Shown: positions 1 through 11,630, numbered from the stretch's first letter. The stretch is 64,000 nucleotides of DNA from Acephala macrosclerotiorum (GCA_014904845.1 MU119266.1:1-64000); one strand, 5' to 3'. Made by a program: numbers and translations. The notes: generated by a model from the letters alone, not told the origin.

Positions 1-790
1 TTAAATTGAAATAACGTACAAAGTTTTTAATAATTATTATATAAAGATTGATATATTTTCAATTTATATCGTTATATTGATTTTAAATTCTTATAATCGT
101 ACGAAGTATATTGAAATATATTAATTAAAAAAATAATTAAAATCGATTTTAATCAAAATTAAAAAACTTTAAAAAAAAATATAAAAAAAAAACTATAATT
201 TTATTTATTTTTTTAATTTTTTCGTACAATAACTCGTTTTGTAAATCATTAGAATTTGATATTTTTAATCGAATTATTTTATCTTTTTAAACAATCGTTT
301 AATTCGCAAATAAAAACGAGTATAAAAACTATAATTTATTTGAATTATACGATTTTAATAAAAAAAAAATTTCGTTTAATAATATTAAAATACGTAAAAA
401 CAATACTAATTAAAACTTTTATTTATAATTATTAATATTTTTTTAATTTTATCAATAAATAATAAATTAAAAAAAGTATTTTTAAAAGTTCGTCGTATAA
501 TAAATTAAAATAAAAAGCAAATAAAACTAAAAACGATTAAAATATAAAAATATTTAAAGTATTAAAAAAAAAGTAAAATTTTAAATACTTTTTTTTGAAA
601 TTAATTTATTTAAAAATAATAAACGTAATAAAAATAATAGTAGTAATCGTACGAAGAGAAAATGCTTTATATAATGTAGTACCGTAAAAAAAACTTCTCG
701 TGAAAATAATAGAGTTTATTTTAAAAAAAAAATATATATATATATATATTATATAATAAATTCGCTAAAAATCGATATTTTATCGATAAT
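1..790. repeat. AT-rich, RIP-like island
   Basis: This block is almost entirely A and T, and its few C and G bases sit largely in CpG. No reading frame of useful length crosses it. The composition is what RIP leaves behind after CpA-to-TpA change in a repeated element, so it is probably the remains of a transposon. No protein motif, terminal repeat or LTR could be recognised, so the element class is unknown. Confidence 0.7.
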
Positions 791-791
791 A

Positions 792-1220
792 CTAATATCT
801 TACGATTCTAGTATCAATACCGTATCGATACCGGAAATTAGATATTACAACCGAGCTTGGGACGGTTTGGACAGCCGAATATACCTCGGGGCATACAAAA
901 GCTGGACCGAGAGCTATATACGGGCTTGCAGTGGTACCTTGATTCCACCAACTTGTCACTTGGGGCGGGAGACAGCTGCGGGCACTTGCAACCATGCTTG
1001 CCCCGTACAATGGATCGAATGCTAGAAAAGTGTTCGGATTGCTGACTGGCGTATGTAAATATATGTTTGCAGCACAGCCGTCTCCGGATGGCCATGGCGT
1101 GGGCAGCGGGAGGAACGCGGTGGCCGTTCCGCTGACCGTCAAGATAGTTGATGCCACGCTCGTCATCGTGGCCAGCCGATGTCGTGGAAGCGCTATAAAC
1201 TCATCTACGTTCCAGTTCAC
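792..1220 (-). pseudogene. Broken N-terminal part of a fungal secreted/cell-surface-type protein
   Basis: A 142-codon frame runs from Met at 1220 (a second Met at 1166) into the AT-rich island. Residues about 35-125 have the look of a recurring Pezizomycotina extracellular family: a Thr/Pro-rich start, a Cys near residue 49, a DPLYG motif, SCLPPQVTSWWN, and LGPAFVCPE. In relatives as I recall them this is followed by more Cys-containing repeats and often a membrane segment. Here the last 20 or so residues are AT-driven sequence and the frame stops, so the C-terminal half is missing. A true short secreted protein is possible, but no clear signal peptide is seen, and the abrupt composition change at about 840 argues for truncation by the neighbouring repeat. 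Confidence 0.5.
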
Positions 1221-1479
1221 AGGAATCGTTGAGGAATGAATGGAGTTTCAACAGGTGGGGAGTTGGATACAGCTTAGTGTAATTCGGGAGATGTCAACAT
1301 GAAAGCCAACATATAGCCCTGCATGTTCTTGAAACACCAACATGCTTCATTTTGTTTGGTGCTACAATCTTGCCTGACATTAGTCGAGTAAGCGCTGATG
1401 TGGCACCGGGGTCTTCCCCTACACGTATCGAGATACTTAGGGTTCTTCTCGTCACACTACCTAGACGGCGAGTGAAGAG

Positions 1480-2513
1480 AACATCGGTTAGGCAGTCGTC
1501 TTCTCAATCACGCCTCGCAAATCCAAATTTGGCCCGATCCTTGTCTCCGGCTCGACATGCCTCAATTATTTCCATCCCTTACTTCCTCAGTCTTCATCCT
1601 CAGCGCAAATGCCAGACTGGTTTGGTCCTCCAACTCCTTCTCCTTGGCTCTTAAAGTCTCTTGCAGTGCTCTATTCTCGCCTACTTGTTTCTTCGTTTGC
1701 CCGCTTGGCCTCTCACCGTTATTCTTGTAAAAGTTTGTGAAACGTCACAGCTCCGCGAGTTTCGCCGCATGTTTGACTTTCAGCGCCGGAAATTCTTCAA
1801 CGACTGTAGTCTGCTGATATTGGGATTGAGATTTCACCAACAGAGAGTTGGAAAGCCAGAGCTGCTCCAACTCTTAAAGGTTCTGTACTGTTCTCTTTTC
1901 CGCCAATTACAGCACCGCTTGGAGGTCTCGTGTTTCCGTTTCGTGAATACTTTTCAAGTCTTGGGATTGAGCTGCTAGCTGCGACGCATGTTTTTTCCTC
2001 TCCACCCTTGTGGCATTTTTGAAGTTGTTGTCTCGTTCTTTCAACATCACCTCTGTAGATTTTTGTGCTCCTCCATCAGCCCTTCTTTGTCCTTTCGATG
2101 CTCTTCCCTTATCTGTGCCAACACCCCTTGACTGCCCTGCTGCTCCGCTGGCGGAGCATGGAACCCTTCGACCACCAACAGGGCTTGCTCTTCTCTCCGA
2201 ATCGATTGTTCCGTTTTGTCGTATTCTAGTTTGGTATCTTCATCACGGCTTGGCAATTCCCCCTCCATCGTAGCCAAAGCCAAAGCCTCCTTTGTCTTAG
2301 CCAGCTCTTTTTGTGTCAAGAGTAAATCTGACACCATTTCATCAATTGCATCACAAGCTGCGTCCCTTTCGATCTGCATCGCGTCAAGCTCATGCTTCAA
2401 TTGAGTATTTTCGTTGGTCATTTCATCACGCAAGCCTTCGCCTAAGCTTCGGGGTTGATATGTGCTCTGATCTCTGATCTCTTCAGCTGCTCTTCAATAG
2501 AACTAGAAGACAT
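1480..2513 (-). pseudogene. Decayed coiled-coil protein gene
   Basis: The best open stretch is 2047-2433 (minus), a highly charged heptad-type sequence rich in Glu, Lys, Gln and Leu. A plausible start (MSSSSIEEQLKRSE) lies at 2513 in another frame and is closed by a stop before the main stretch. Downstream of the stop at 2047 the coiled-coil character continues to about 1480 in shifting frames broken by several stops (for example around LKERDNNFKN and LQETLRAKEKELEDQ). Such a pattern fits an old gene accumulating frameshifts better than introns, since no consistent GT-AG joins restore it. Function unknown; it resembles the intact coiled-coil gene at 22138-23650 only in general character. Confidence 0.5.
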
Positions 2514-2689
2514 GGCGATAGTCGTGACCTGCGCTTGAGAATATTCTCAGTTCGTAGGTATAGGTAGCTGTCCTAATGTTCTTTAGGGAGTAGTTGCACT
2601 CTGCTGTAGACTGGTGTCATTGCGCAAATGGTGCTCGAGCTAGATTGCTTTGTTTCCACAAACCGGCCCTATTCGTTGCGCGGCGGTTT

Positions 2690-2926
2690 AATATGGCCGA
2701 TAATTTATTGTTCGTTATAATTGATATTACGACTTTCAAAGAGTTTTTTTAATATTAATTTATTATTCGTTTATTAAATAATTAATAAATAGAATTTAAA
2801 CTCGTTTTTATATTAATTTATTATTAATAATTAAAATAATATAATATTATAATATATATTATTTAATATTCTTTTTTATTATTATAAGCAATTTTTATAT
2901 TTCGTAAATACATTCGAAAGAAACTT

Positions 2927-3001
<75 letters not shown>

Positions 3002-3060
3002 GCGAAAACTAATCAATAATTTTAAAGGAAATAAGTAATATTATTTTAACTCGAAGTTTT
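2690..3060. repeat. AT-rich island with a 72-bp poly(A) tract
   Basis: An AT-rich block holds an uninterrupted run of A from 2928 to 2999. Its flanks resemble the RIP-type islands elsewhere in the window. A homopolymer this long could be the 3' tail of a retroposed sequence or LINE, or slippage expansion of an AT-rich repeat, and assembly may not measure its length correctly. No LINE motif or target-site duplication was found. The following 3060-3624 contains no gene that I can support. Confidence 0.6.
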
Positions 3061-3624
3061 CAAATGCTATTGTAATGGCTATGCCTTAGCTCAGTCGTCT
3101 TCGGCGAGTCAATACCAGAGGAAGCCATTGTTGGATTGCCGGATATGTGCAGTGTAACTGACATAGAGCCTCGAATAGTTGGGCATATAAAGAAGGTTAT
3201 TATAATCAACTCTTTTCTACCTTTAAAAGATTTCTTCGAGACGAGACCCGGACACGAACACCAATTGCCTCATATTTCAGCCTATTATATGGGAACGAAT
3301 GTGGTATTAGTTTCAAGGATTCTATTAGTGGGGAAGTGTTACTAATTGAGAGAAAATATATAAAGAAGAACCTGAGGAGGGAATGGACATAGTGTTGGTA
3401 TAGCAGGGGTGATACGGACAAAGAGGACCGCTATGCGAAAGCGCGCAAATTACACTGTTTAGTCACTATGTCTTGATGCAATAGCCCTCAGATTCAAACC
3501 GCAACAATGTTGTCATTCTTTAATATCAAAAACTGCTGAATTTGGACAGCGCTGCAATCACCAAGGAGAAAACTGTCCAGTATAAAGGCATCCCACAGTC
3601 CCCAAAACGAGGATTCTTACTATC

Positions 3625-5939
3625 CTAGACCCTGAGCAACTTCCTACCCTCTTCAAGAGCAGCTATCTCGTTTTTCAAGTTCTTCCGAAGCTGTTTCGTT
3701 GAATTGTCTTCTCCAGCGATTATATCCAACTGCGCTGCAGACAGCTCGCTCACGAACGCCGTTCCGAAGATGCGTAGCGGTGAGATCGCTCCAGTCAAGA
3801 GGTGGAAATCGCTACCCTGCGTACACACAGTGTCTACAAAGCGCTTTCTCGCAACTGTGTAGTATGATTCCAGTCTATCATGGATCTCTTGGATAGTATA
3901 TTCAGCATTGTCGATATTCATCAATTGCCGAATCCGCTCGAGTTTCACGACCTTGCCGGTTTGAGCCCAGCCATTGGAGCTATGTTGCGTCTCTGCGTGC
4001 TTCTCTAGCAGCTTCTCCAGACGGCGTGTCCTACACTTCTGGAAGTTCTCATTGAAGTCGTGGTTAGTCGTTAGAGGCTGGCCGAATCTCTCGACTTGGA
4101 TGGTGAACCTGACATGGTCCACGGCTTTTTGATACCTCTCAAGAAGTTGCTCTTGCAGCAAAGACCAGAGGCTGGAACGGACCCGCTCGTCACGACAGAT
4201 ATGACTAAGCGCTTTGTATATGAAATCGTGTACAAAGGACACGATGTCACCGATGTATGCCATTGTCAGACCCTCCCAGTTCTTTGATTGTTCCTGCCAT
4301 ATCGTGGGTAAGACGGAGGGGCCGATTGTCCCAAGGCCGAAGCCCCTTGCTTTCCTGTACTCTTCTCCTATCCACTTCATGATGGGGGAATCGCTTGGCT
4401 TTGGGGTCTCCCAGTCCCTAGGGATGAAATCCACTAGCTCCGGATACTTGCAGTTGGCAATCGTCGAGTGCTCTTCGGAGTCACTCGAAGGTGTTCCGGG
4501 GGCACTGCACTCCCGTACCGTCTTCGAATCATCTTGCGAATTAAAGCAGATTGTGTGCCCAAACCTCTCCATCTCTTCTGAGAACCTTTCCATGCGGTCG
4601 ACAGCTAAAGTGGCAAGTCTAAGCTCAGGAGTGCTTCTGAATACCTCGTTACGAGAATAGTACGCATCCAAGGCGGAATTAGTAATATCTTGGAATTCTC
4701 TCGACATTTCGAGCAAGAACCGGCGCTGCTGGTCCGCCGATTCTCGGTCAACGCCAAGGCTCTGAAGGCGTTTGCGGCAGCTCAAAAGCTGTTGGACGAT
4801 TTGGGCTTGAACCTTCGGGAACTCTCGGCGAGTTATGCTGACAAGCAGCTCTTGTAGACGCGCCTGGAGCGCAAGTGTTCCAACACGATCTCTGTCTAAT
4901 CTGGACCAGGGCTCTGTAGAAAAGAAGTCCTTCTCCTTCCTGTGGCGCGCAGCAGAGTCGATCGACAACTCACTTTGGCCCCTATTTCGGACAATGCAGT
5001 ATCCGAGACGAAGTGGATTCCGCTTCCCTTCTACGAGGCTCATCACATTTTCCTCTCCACCGTTGTCTATCAAGTCAGGCTTCGTCAGGACGCCTAGAGT
5101 CCGGATGCCTTCGGGGTCTACCTCTTTTGCTAACGTCAGAATTTCTTGAGTCGTAATATCTATGTTGCTAGGGATGACGGCAAGGATGATGGTCCTCTCT
5201 GCTCGAATGTGACGATCCATGATCCTCCTAACCAACGACATGTCGGCCTGTGTTGTTACACCCTCTGTCGTCGTTCTGAAGATGCCTGGGATATCAATGA
5301 TGCTCAGGTTTTGTTTGTCTGGACCACAGAGCTCTATGCTGAGGAGATCTTCGCTAAAGGTGGATTGGCTAGCGTCGAGGGGCTGACTCGGTCCCGGTAT
5401 GCCCATGAGCTGGCAGACCTACGGCGATGGCTATTAGCTCAGGTGGTCCACTTTCAAATTTAATGGCAGGTGGCAAACCTCCTTGAGTATCTCCAGAAAC
5501 TCATGACTCCCCAACGTCACAAGCCCATCCTTCACATAGCTTCGAAGTCTTTCTGCCTCTTGGTGGCTGCGGGCTGGTCCTGGGATGATGGAGACCTTGA
5601 CGCTGCTCGTTGAAGCACGCCGGAAGATGATCTGTGTTGCGAATCTTGTGCATAAGCCGCTGTCTCGAGGGAAAGGGAGCTCAGAAATGCTTTCGAGGAC
5701 AGAGCTCTTGCCACTATAATTGTCAGCACAGAAGCTCTTGGGCCGAAGCAAGTATACCTTGATTGATCTCCTACGACAGCAAGCTTTTCGATTCCGGTGT
5801 TAGCCACTACTTCTGATAAATGCTAGATGCGTTCTCTTACTTGGGGCAGCGCAACGAAATTTGATATTCCAAGCGCGCGCAGCCGATCGATGATGTCCAG
5901 CTGCACTGGAGATGCTAGATTCATGGTGGTCTTTGCCAT
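3625..5939 (-). CDS. Dynamin-like (Mx-type) large GTPase
   Basis: Predicted GTPase of the dynamin superfamily that would self-assemble on membranes or other targets and hydrolyse GTP. Four exons fit: 5841-5939, 5758-5783, 5479-5713 and 3625-5418 (introns 57, 44 and 60 bp), giving 717 residues, close to the usual 650-800. The joins recreate the exact G1 motif GDQSSGKSS (residues 38-46), which is split between exons 2 and 3. G3 is DIPG (residue 162), G4 is TKPD (232-235) and VRNRGQ serves as G5. A long helical middle/stalk follows, and the C-terminal about 100 residues resemble a GTPase effector domain (MNIDNAEYTIQEIHDRLESYY). The start MAKTTMNLASP is typical of fungal Mx-like dynamins. There is no PH domain, proline-rich tail or membrane segment. 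In fungi these multiply as accessory genes and their substrates are mostly unknown; the gene appears intact despite decayed neighbours. Confidence 0.9.
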
Positions 5940-6420
5940 GGCTGTAGTGGAGATCTGCGCAGGAAGAATAATAGAGCATGGGTTTACTGATCATGTAGCT
6001 TGATAGAAATCCAAAGCGTCTCCCATTAGCGAGAGCAGTGCCTATGTTGTAAATGATTTGGGATCTTATGGAGGGGCGACTCAGTATCAAGTTACTGAAT
6101 GCAGCGCATCACGTTGACGTCCACATGTCTCCATCTCTACCACCACAGGAGCAGGGCGATGACTCCCTCAATACCCCTGACAACGTAGCATCAAGTTATC
6201 ATACGTGGCCGCTGCGTAGCCCAGAGGGCCACAATTTTCTGCAGTTCGCGAGATACTCTTTACCTACATGTGAATCAGGGCATCTTGAGAATTCTAGATA
6301 CTACCAACGTCGGGCGTAAGTGCTTGTGGATTAGTGGTCACGATAAAATATGATTGGATAAGGTGATCTTACCAAGTTGAGAGGTTGAACGAAATTACGC
6401 GCACATATATACAAAGTTTC
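5940..6420. other. Spacer upstream of the dynamin-like gene
   Basis: GC-balanced spacer holding the presumed promoter of the leftward dynamin-like gene. Short frames occur on both strands but none has recognisable motifs or coding character. The AT-rich island begins at about 6420. Confidence 0.5.
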
Positions 6421-7190
6421 AAAGAAGCGTTTTATATATACTCGAATAACCAATTTAATAAGGAATATTTAATTTTATAAGGTTTTATTTTTTTAATTAA
6501 ATATTTTTATAACTTAAATAAAATTTTAATTCGATTTAACGTATTTAATTATAATAATAAATTTTTTTTTTTAAATAAAATTTTAATATTATTTATAATA
6601 TATTATATAAAAATTAAAAAAATATTATAAAAATAATAAATATAATATATATATATATAAATAATAAAATTTATATATTATATACGTATTTTATATATAA
6701 TATTTATAATATTTAATAAAAATAAATTTAATTTAAAATTAATTAATTTTTTAATTTTTAATTATATATTTAAAAATAAAAAATTTAATATTTTTTTATA
6801 AATAATATACGAAGGCGCGATTTTAAAGTAATAAGTTATAGTTCGAACTTTTCTCACTCAAAATCAAGAATTTTGCAGTAAAAATACTTAGATTAAACTT
6901 ATTACTTTAAAATTATACTTTTGTATTTCATGGATAATTATAAACAATTATTAAATAATTATATAATTAATATAATATTTAAATACATTATTTTTAGTGT
7001 TTTAATAAAGTGCATAGATTACGTACATAGCTCATTACTTTAAAACCGCGCTTTCGTATATTATAATTAATTATTATATTTATAAAAATTTTATAAAATT
7101 TTATAATTATAATAAAATTTTAATTTAAATTAATTATTATTTAATAAATTAATATTAATTTCGAAAAAGAAAATATATATATAAACCCTC
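6420..7190. repeat. AT-rich, RIP-like island
   Basis: A strongly AT-biased block in which remaining C and G are mostly in CpG. No coding frame survives. It contains a MITE-like element with 36-bp inverted ends (about 6802-7064), described separately. Confidence 0.7.
6802..7064. mobile_element. MITE-like element with long inverted ends (Tc1/mariner-like)
   Basis: The left end (6802-6838) and the right end (7028-7064) are near-perfect inverted copies; the core reads ATACGAAGGCGCGATTTTAA on the left and its complement on the right. The differences are G/A or C/T transitions, as expected from RIP. The ends are bordered by TA-rich sequence, compatible with a TA target as in Tc1/mariner elements. 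The roughly 190-bp interior has no coding capacity, so this is a non-autonomous miniature element. The family is inferred from the TA borders and size only. Confidence 0.6.
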
Positions 7191-7364
7191 GAGCGGAGAT
7201 TTTTCAATTAAAAGCGATACTTTGGCCCCGAGTAGTCCGGAAAAGTAATAACTTTAGCCACAAGCCCTCTAGACTAATTATAGGCTAGCTATAAGCAGTA
7301 TAAGCAGTTTGGGCAGGGTAGGCGGTGAGCGATTCAGCCGAGCAGCGTAAGCAATGCACCCAGT

Positions 7365-7613
7365 CTCTCCACCAGAGAAAAAAGTAGCCGACTTTAGCAC
7401 GCGAGAACACCAAAATCCAAAGTACTCAACACTTTATTTTTCGACGTTCTATACCTTAAAACCTCTACAGCTGCGGGAATACTTTAAAAAATAGCTAATA
7501 TATATACATATAAAAAAATATTATAAGATTTATTAATTGTTTATTAGTAATATTGCAAATTTGTCGCATTTGCGCACTTTAACAAAATCGGCCACTTTTT
7601 TCTCGGTGGAGAG
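7365..7613. mobile_element. 249-bp MITE-like element with 30-bp TIRs and 5-bp target duplication
   Basis: The left terminus (7365-7395, beginning CTCTCCACCAGAGAAAAAAG) is the inverted counterpart of the right terminus (7584-7613) apart from one indel and two transitions. It is flanked by an exact direct repeat CCAGT at 7360-7364 and 7614-7618. No transposase frame fits inside. The superfamily is uncertain. It lies about 170 bp beyond the stop codon of the neighbouring NirA-like regulator. Confidence 0.65.
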
Positions 7614-7784
7614 CCAGTTTTGCAGTTGTAAAATCGAAATAAATTCCGATTTCCTAGTAGATGCGTGGGGGTAATCACGTGGTTTTCAGCGGGTGGGGGT
7701 TGAAAGCCCCTCCACCCTACGTTGCGCTAGGCAAATATTCCAAGACATAAAAAATATATTTATTCTATTCCCTCTCCCCTTATA

Positions 7785-10273
7785 TTACGACTTCGAGTTA
7801 GTAACCCAGAAACTTTGGTTGTCAACCAAATCAAAACCCAGAAACGCCTCACTTCCATCCATTGTAAACCCATCACGATTCAACTGAGCCCAGTCGCCGT
7901 CGACACCTGAATCCAGCACCCTACTAATATCCATACTCTGATTCGATATAAACTCCGGTAGCATAACGGGCACACTTGCCGGATCTCCCGGGAACGGCGT
8001 CCAAAGAAAGTCTCGAGGTCTTGCATTCGATTTCCCCATGCCCTCGTTTACGTTTGGGGTCATTTGGGTGAATTCTGGAGCAAAGGGGTCGTAGGGTCCG
8101 CTGACTTCGGGTGTTGGCGAAGGGCATGTATCAGAGGTAGTTGAAGAATGGGGGTTAGAGACTAGTTGTGGAGGGCTGAGTGCCGAATTGTTGTTTGAGG
8201 ATTCAGGGAAGGGCAGGTCGATTGCATCCAATGCTTCGCGAACATTGTCCGGGACAACGGGAACCCATTTTGAGATCAGGCTGCGAATGACGGAAAAGTG
8301 TCGGATCAATATTGGGTAATTTGGATACATGCTATGGAGCATTCGTATGAGATCGGACAGGTAATCGGCGGCTTGCACGGCGATCATAGGTCCTGGGCTT
8401 TGGCTGGAGATGTTGACGAGATGGATGATGGCTGCGCTCACGGCGCAGTGGATTATCATGAAAAAGGCGGGTCGCGAACTGTACGTTTTGAAGTATAACT
8501 CCATTAATTGCGATATAGTGATAGCGGCTTCGGTGCAGATTTGACGAGGGGGTTTTGTGTTTTGAACGAACGACACGCGGAGGAACGGGCGAAAAAGCTG
8601 GATGATGCAGCTGTGGTAGTAGATGCTGTGTGTTCTTGTTGGAGCTGATGATAGACATGGATTTATCAATGACTTACTGAAGGGTGATGATTTGAGGTAA
8701 AGTGGGCCGCCCATCTTGTCTGATGACGAGAACCGAGGGGAGGTCTTTGTACCACAGACGAAAGTTTTCATGGTGCAGTTGCAACCTGCGACTTGTGATA
8801 CGATCTCTTGGCGCGTAAAACATTTGAACGGTGTCATTGACAATCTCAGAAAGGCGGCTCAACTGGACGAGTAGTGTGTATCTAAAGGCTGCTTGCTCAA
8901 GACCGGTCAGCTCATGCGGTAGGAAGCGTGGGTCACCATGAGGCCTCCAGATCTTCATTTCCAGGTGTTCGCTGGGGGTTGGCTTCTCTAACTCGATGGC
9001 AGTTCGTGGCATGAAAGCGATGCGTCCCAAAGCGACGGCCCACACCGTTTGAGTCACGTAACTTCCCCAGAGAGTAATTCTGCGAGCTTCAGTCTCAATG
9101 GCTGTCTCCTGTCCATTCGACTTTACGTTATACGTCAGGTGCAATCCCAACTCAATTGCCATGGTCATCATCTGACCCGTATACTTCCAGCCGCTGCTGT
9201 CTTGGTTGTTCATTGCTTGTCGAAGGGCCATGACCCCTAGAGCTTGAACCGTCGTCAGGCAGGATCGATCATCTTCGGCGAGGAGCCGTTTCGCCTCGGT
9301 GAAAAATCGGTTCCCAAGCGTGGTGGGATCGTTCATATCTACTCGAGCCTCTGGTTGATCTGAATAATTACAGGCAAGGGCCAATACAGCATTGACCAGC
9401 ATCGGACTGCAGTACTCGAGCCTCTTGTTACGCAGGCCGTGCAAGAAAAGCTCTTCGGAGAATAGGAGATAAATAGGATGCGACCAGGCAAAATAGAGGT
9501 TCAAGAGGTGTTGGATGAGGCTCGCATCATTCGTCACACTAGTCCATGTTCCAAATTGATCCACTGCCTTCAGAGATAGGTCATCCTCGGAGCCCATCAA
9601 GGCTAGATTGGATGTGTGACCATAATGGCGGGTTTCGTCAGCCTTGATGAGAGGTGATCCGGCAGAGAATTCCTCGAGTTCTCCTTCCAGTGTGGGCGCA
9701 TCACCAAGCCTCTTCGCGGGATTGAGGCTCATTCTCTTGATACTCTCGGCGATGGAGTCGTAGGGCTCGTCCGGATTGGCACGTACTAAATGGATGATAT
9801 CCTCGACCTCTGCTTCGGAGCCTTTCCTGATGGCTTCGAGGATGACATCCCGCTTTTCATTCCCTTCCTTCAATTGCCGGATATCACGTCTCAAGGCGCC
9901 TTTCCGCCTGTGATCACTGTCGAGATCATAGTAGCAAGTGGTGCGATAAACGAAGTCGCACCCGTGGCATGACGGCTTCTTTCCGTCACACTGCGATCAC
10001 AGACCAAATGCGTCGTCAGTCCAAGTCCAAGTCCAAGTCCAACGATAACAACACAATTCAAGTCACATGTGCACTCACCTTCGACTTGCGTTTGCGACAT
10101 GGCATGCATGCACTGGAGATGCATTTTCGCTTAGGTGCAGCAGAGCCTTCATCCAGAAGGCCTTCCAACGGCGGAGAAAGCGATGAGGTCCTTGGGCTGA
10201 CCTTGGGTTCGATTCGACGAGGAGGAACGTTGGGCGGGGCCATCGCGAGTGATTCGATTCGTGTTTGCGACAA
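7785..10273 (-). CDS. NirA/NIT4-like Zn2Cys6 transcription factor
   Basis: Three exons (10079-10273, 8678-9990, 7785-8634; introns 88 and 43 bp) give 785 residues. The exon 1/2 join completes a canonical zinc cluster, CX2CX6CX6CX2CX6C, at about residues 56-84. The segment after it (YYDLDSDHRRKGALRRDI) and the helical RKGSEAEVEDIIHLVR stretch are typical of the NirA family. The middle is a fungal-specific transcription factor domain; the second join restores its histidine-containing IYYHSCIIQLFRPF segment. The Ser/Pro-rich C-terminal third could be an activation region. It would act in the nucleus on CGG-type sites. It lies upstream of the PKS on the opposite strand, 3.2 kb away, so a pathway-regulator role is possible but unproven. 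Intron 1 contains a CCAAGT microrepeat (about 10019-10043). The 43-bp intron is at the short end of the fungal range. Confidence 0.88.
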
Positions 10274-10659
10274 CCGTACCCAAGACTCTGGAGGCGAGAA
10301 AGTCCAACACGAAGAGAAGAAGGAAGTTATCGATCATCTACGGGGGTCCGGCCAAGGAGGTTGGGGGGACTCTGATACAGGAACACGGCATCGAACTCAA
10401 AATGCGGGGAGTTGTCGAGTCGAGTCGGTTCCCTCCGAATGACCTGGGAAGTGCCGCGCTCTCAATTAAACGGTACGTACCGCATATTCCAGTTGGTACG
10501 ATCGTCTGAAACCTGGGAACTGGTCTAACCTACACGAGCATGGTTCCGGTCTGTCGTTCAATCGGAATGCGTTCCTCAGGCTCGGATTTCGTCCCAGCTT
10601 CCGCTGGTTGCATTGGCCAATTGCGGCCGCGTCCGGTGGCACGCCTGAGGCCGCCATGG

Positions 10660-10790
10660 AACGCCCAGGAACGCCCAGGAACGCCCAAACGATATTGCGA
10701 TGTGAGCACCTGGCAGAAACAACACTTACTTAACCTAACCTAACCATGGTGTTTCTGAAGTCCTCCAAAACCCTCCAAAACCCTCCAAAC
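10660..10790. repeat. Three adjacent short tandem repeats
   Basis: Within 130 bp there are three arrays. AACGCCCAGG is repeated three times (about 10660-10689), AACCT about three times (about 10731-10745), and CCCTCCAAAA three times (about 10759-10789). Between them lies a small inverted pair, CAGAAAC...GTTTCTG. The AACCT array has a 5-base period and is not the standard fungal telomere repeat. Confidence 0.8.
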
Positions 10791-11517
10791 CCTGAGTGTT
10801 CGGTAGAGCTCGCCAGCTCTGGTCTGACTCGTGGAAGCAGGCACTAAAATGCTAGCTTGGCAGCAAGTATTTTAAGTAAGATTACAGACAGACCTGATCA
10901 GACAAAGTCAGCCACTTTCTTCGACTGCTATTCCTGGCACCGCAATACGGAGGACCACGAGAATTTGGCTCCGACGCAATCTGAACCCTTTTCGAATTCA
11001 ACCTTCATCATGTATCCTACAAGTTCGGCAGCAACATAACGGCGGATTCTGTCGGTCGAGTCTCGACGGCCGTGGATGCAGCTAGCGGAGGAGGCAAGAA
11101 CAGCTCAGGAAGAAATTTAACGGTAGAGAGTCTCACGGATACAGCCGGCAGTTTCATTTCGACTCAGGGTGCTGATGAGATATCAGGCGAAAGCCCTAGA
11201 CCTTTAATTGGAGAACCAGCTGCTAACGTTCCGCAAGGCCCCGCCTCCAACGAGCCAACGATCGCATTTCGAAATTACAACATCAGGGTTGTATTTCGCT
11301 ACCGAACACGATGGAAATACCTCCAGAGAGGCCGAACCCAATCGCAACTCTGCTCCAGGACCCGAGAAGTTGGGACCTCGCTGCGTATCTCTCCCCGAAG
11401 GCTTACATACCTACGCTTCGTTTCCCGTCAGAACGAAATGTAAATGGCAAGGTCTTACGCCGATACGCAGTGCCAGCGAGGCGCTTGCTAGATCTACGAA
11501 GGATAGGAAATAGAAGA

Positions 11518-11630
11518 GATGGAGATATCCCTGGGCTCGGCCAATGTGCCCCATAAAGCTAGCCTATGAGCATGGAGATATCCCTAGGCTCTGCTAATGG
11601 TGCCCCATAAAGCCAGTGAGCATGAGAGGA
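11518..11630. repeat. Two-copy direct duplication of about 55-60 bp
   Basis: A segment starting GATGGAGATATCCCTGGGCT and ending with GCCCCATAAAGC plus a TGAGCAT tail occurs twice in direct orientation. The copies differ by a few substitutions and small indels. No coding role is evident. Confidence 0.7.

Noticed and set aside
5813..5840. A 28-bp intron in the dynamin-like gene (GTAAGA...ATCAG)
   Set aside because: Too short to splice. The acceptor at 5784 gives a 57-bp intron with a GCTAAC branch point and restores the standard ALPQLAVVGDQSS sequence.
10731..10745. TAACCTAACCTAACC as an internal telomere repeat
   Set aside because: The period is five bases (AACCT), not the six of the usual fungal TTAGGG repeat, and there are only about three units.
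11072..11443. 123-codon plus-strand frame as a gene
   Set aside because: It has no recognisable motif and two other frames over the same sequence are equally open; it may simply be GC-balanced noise.
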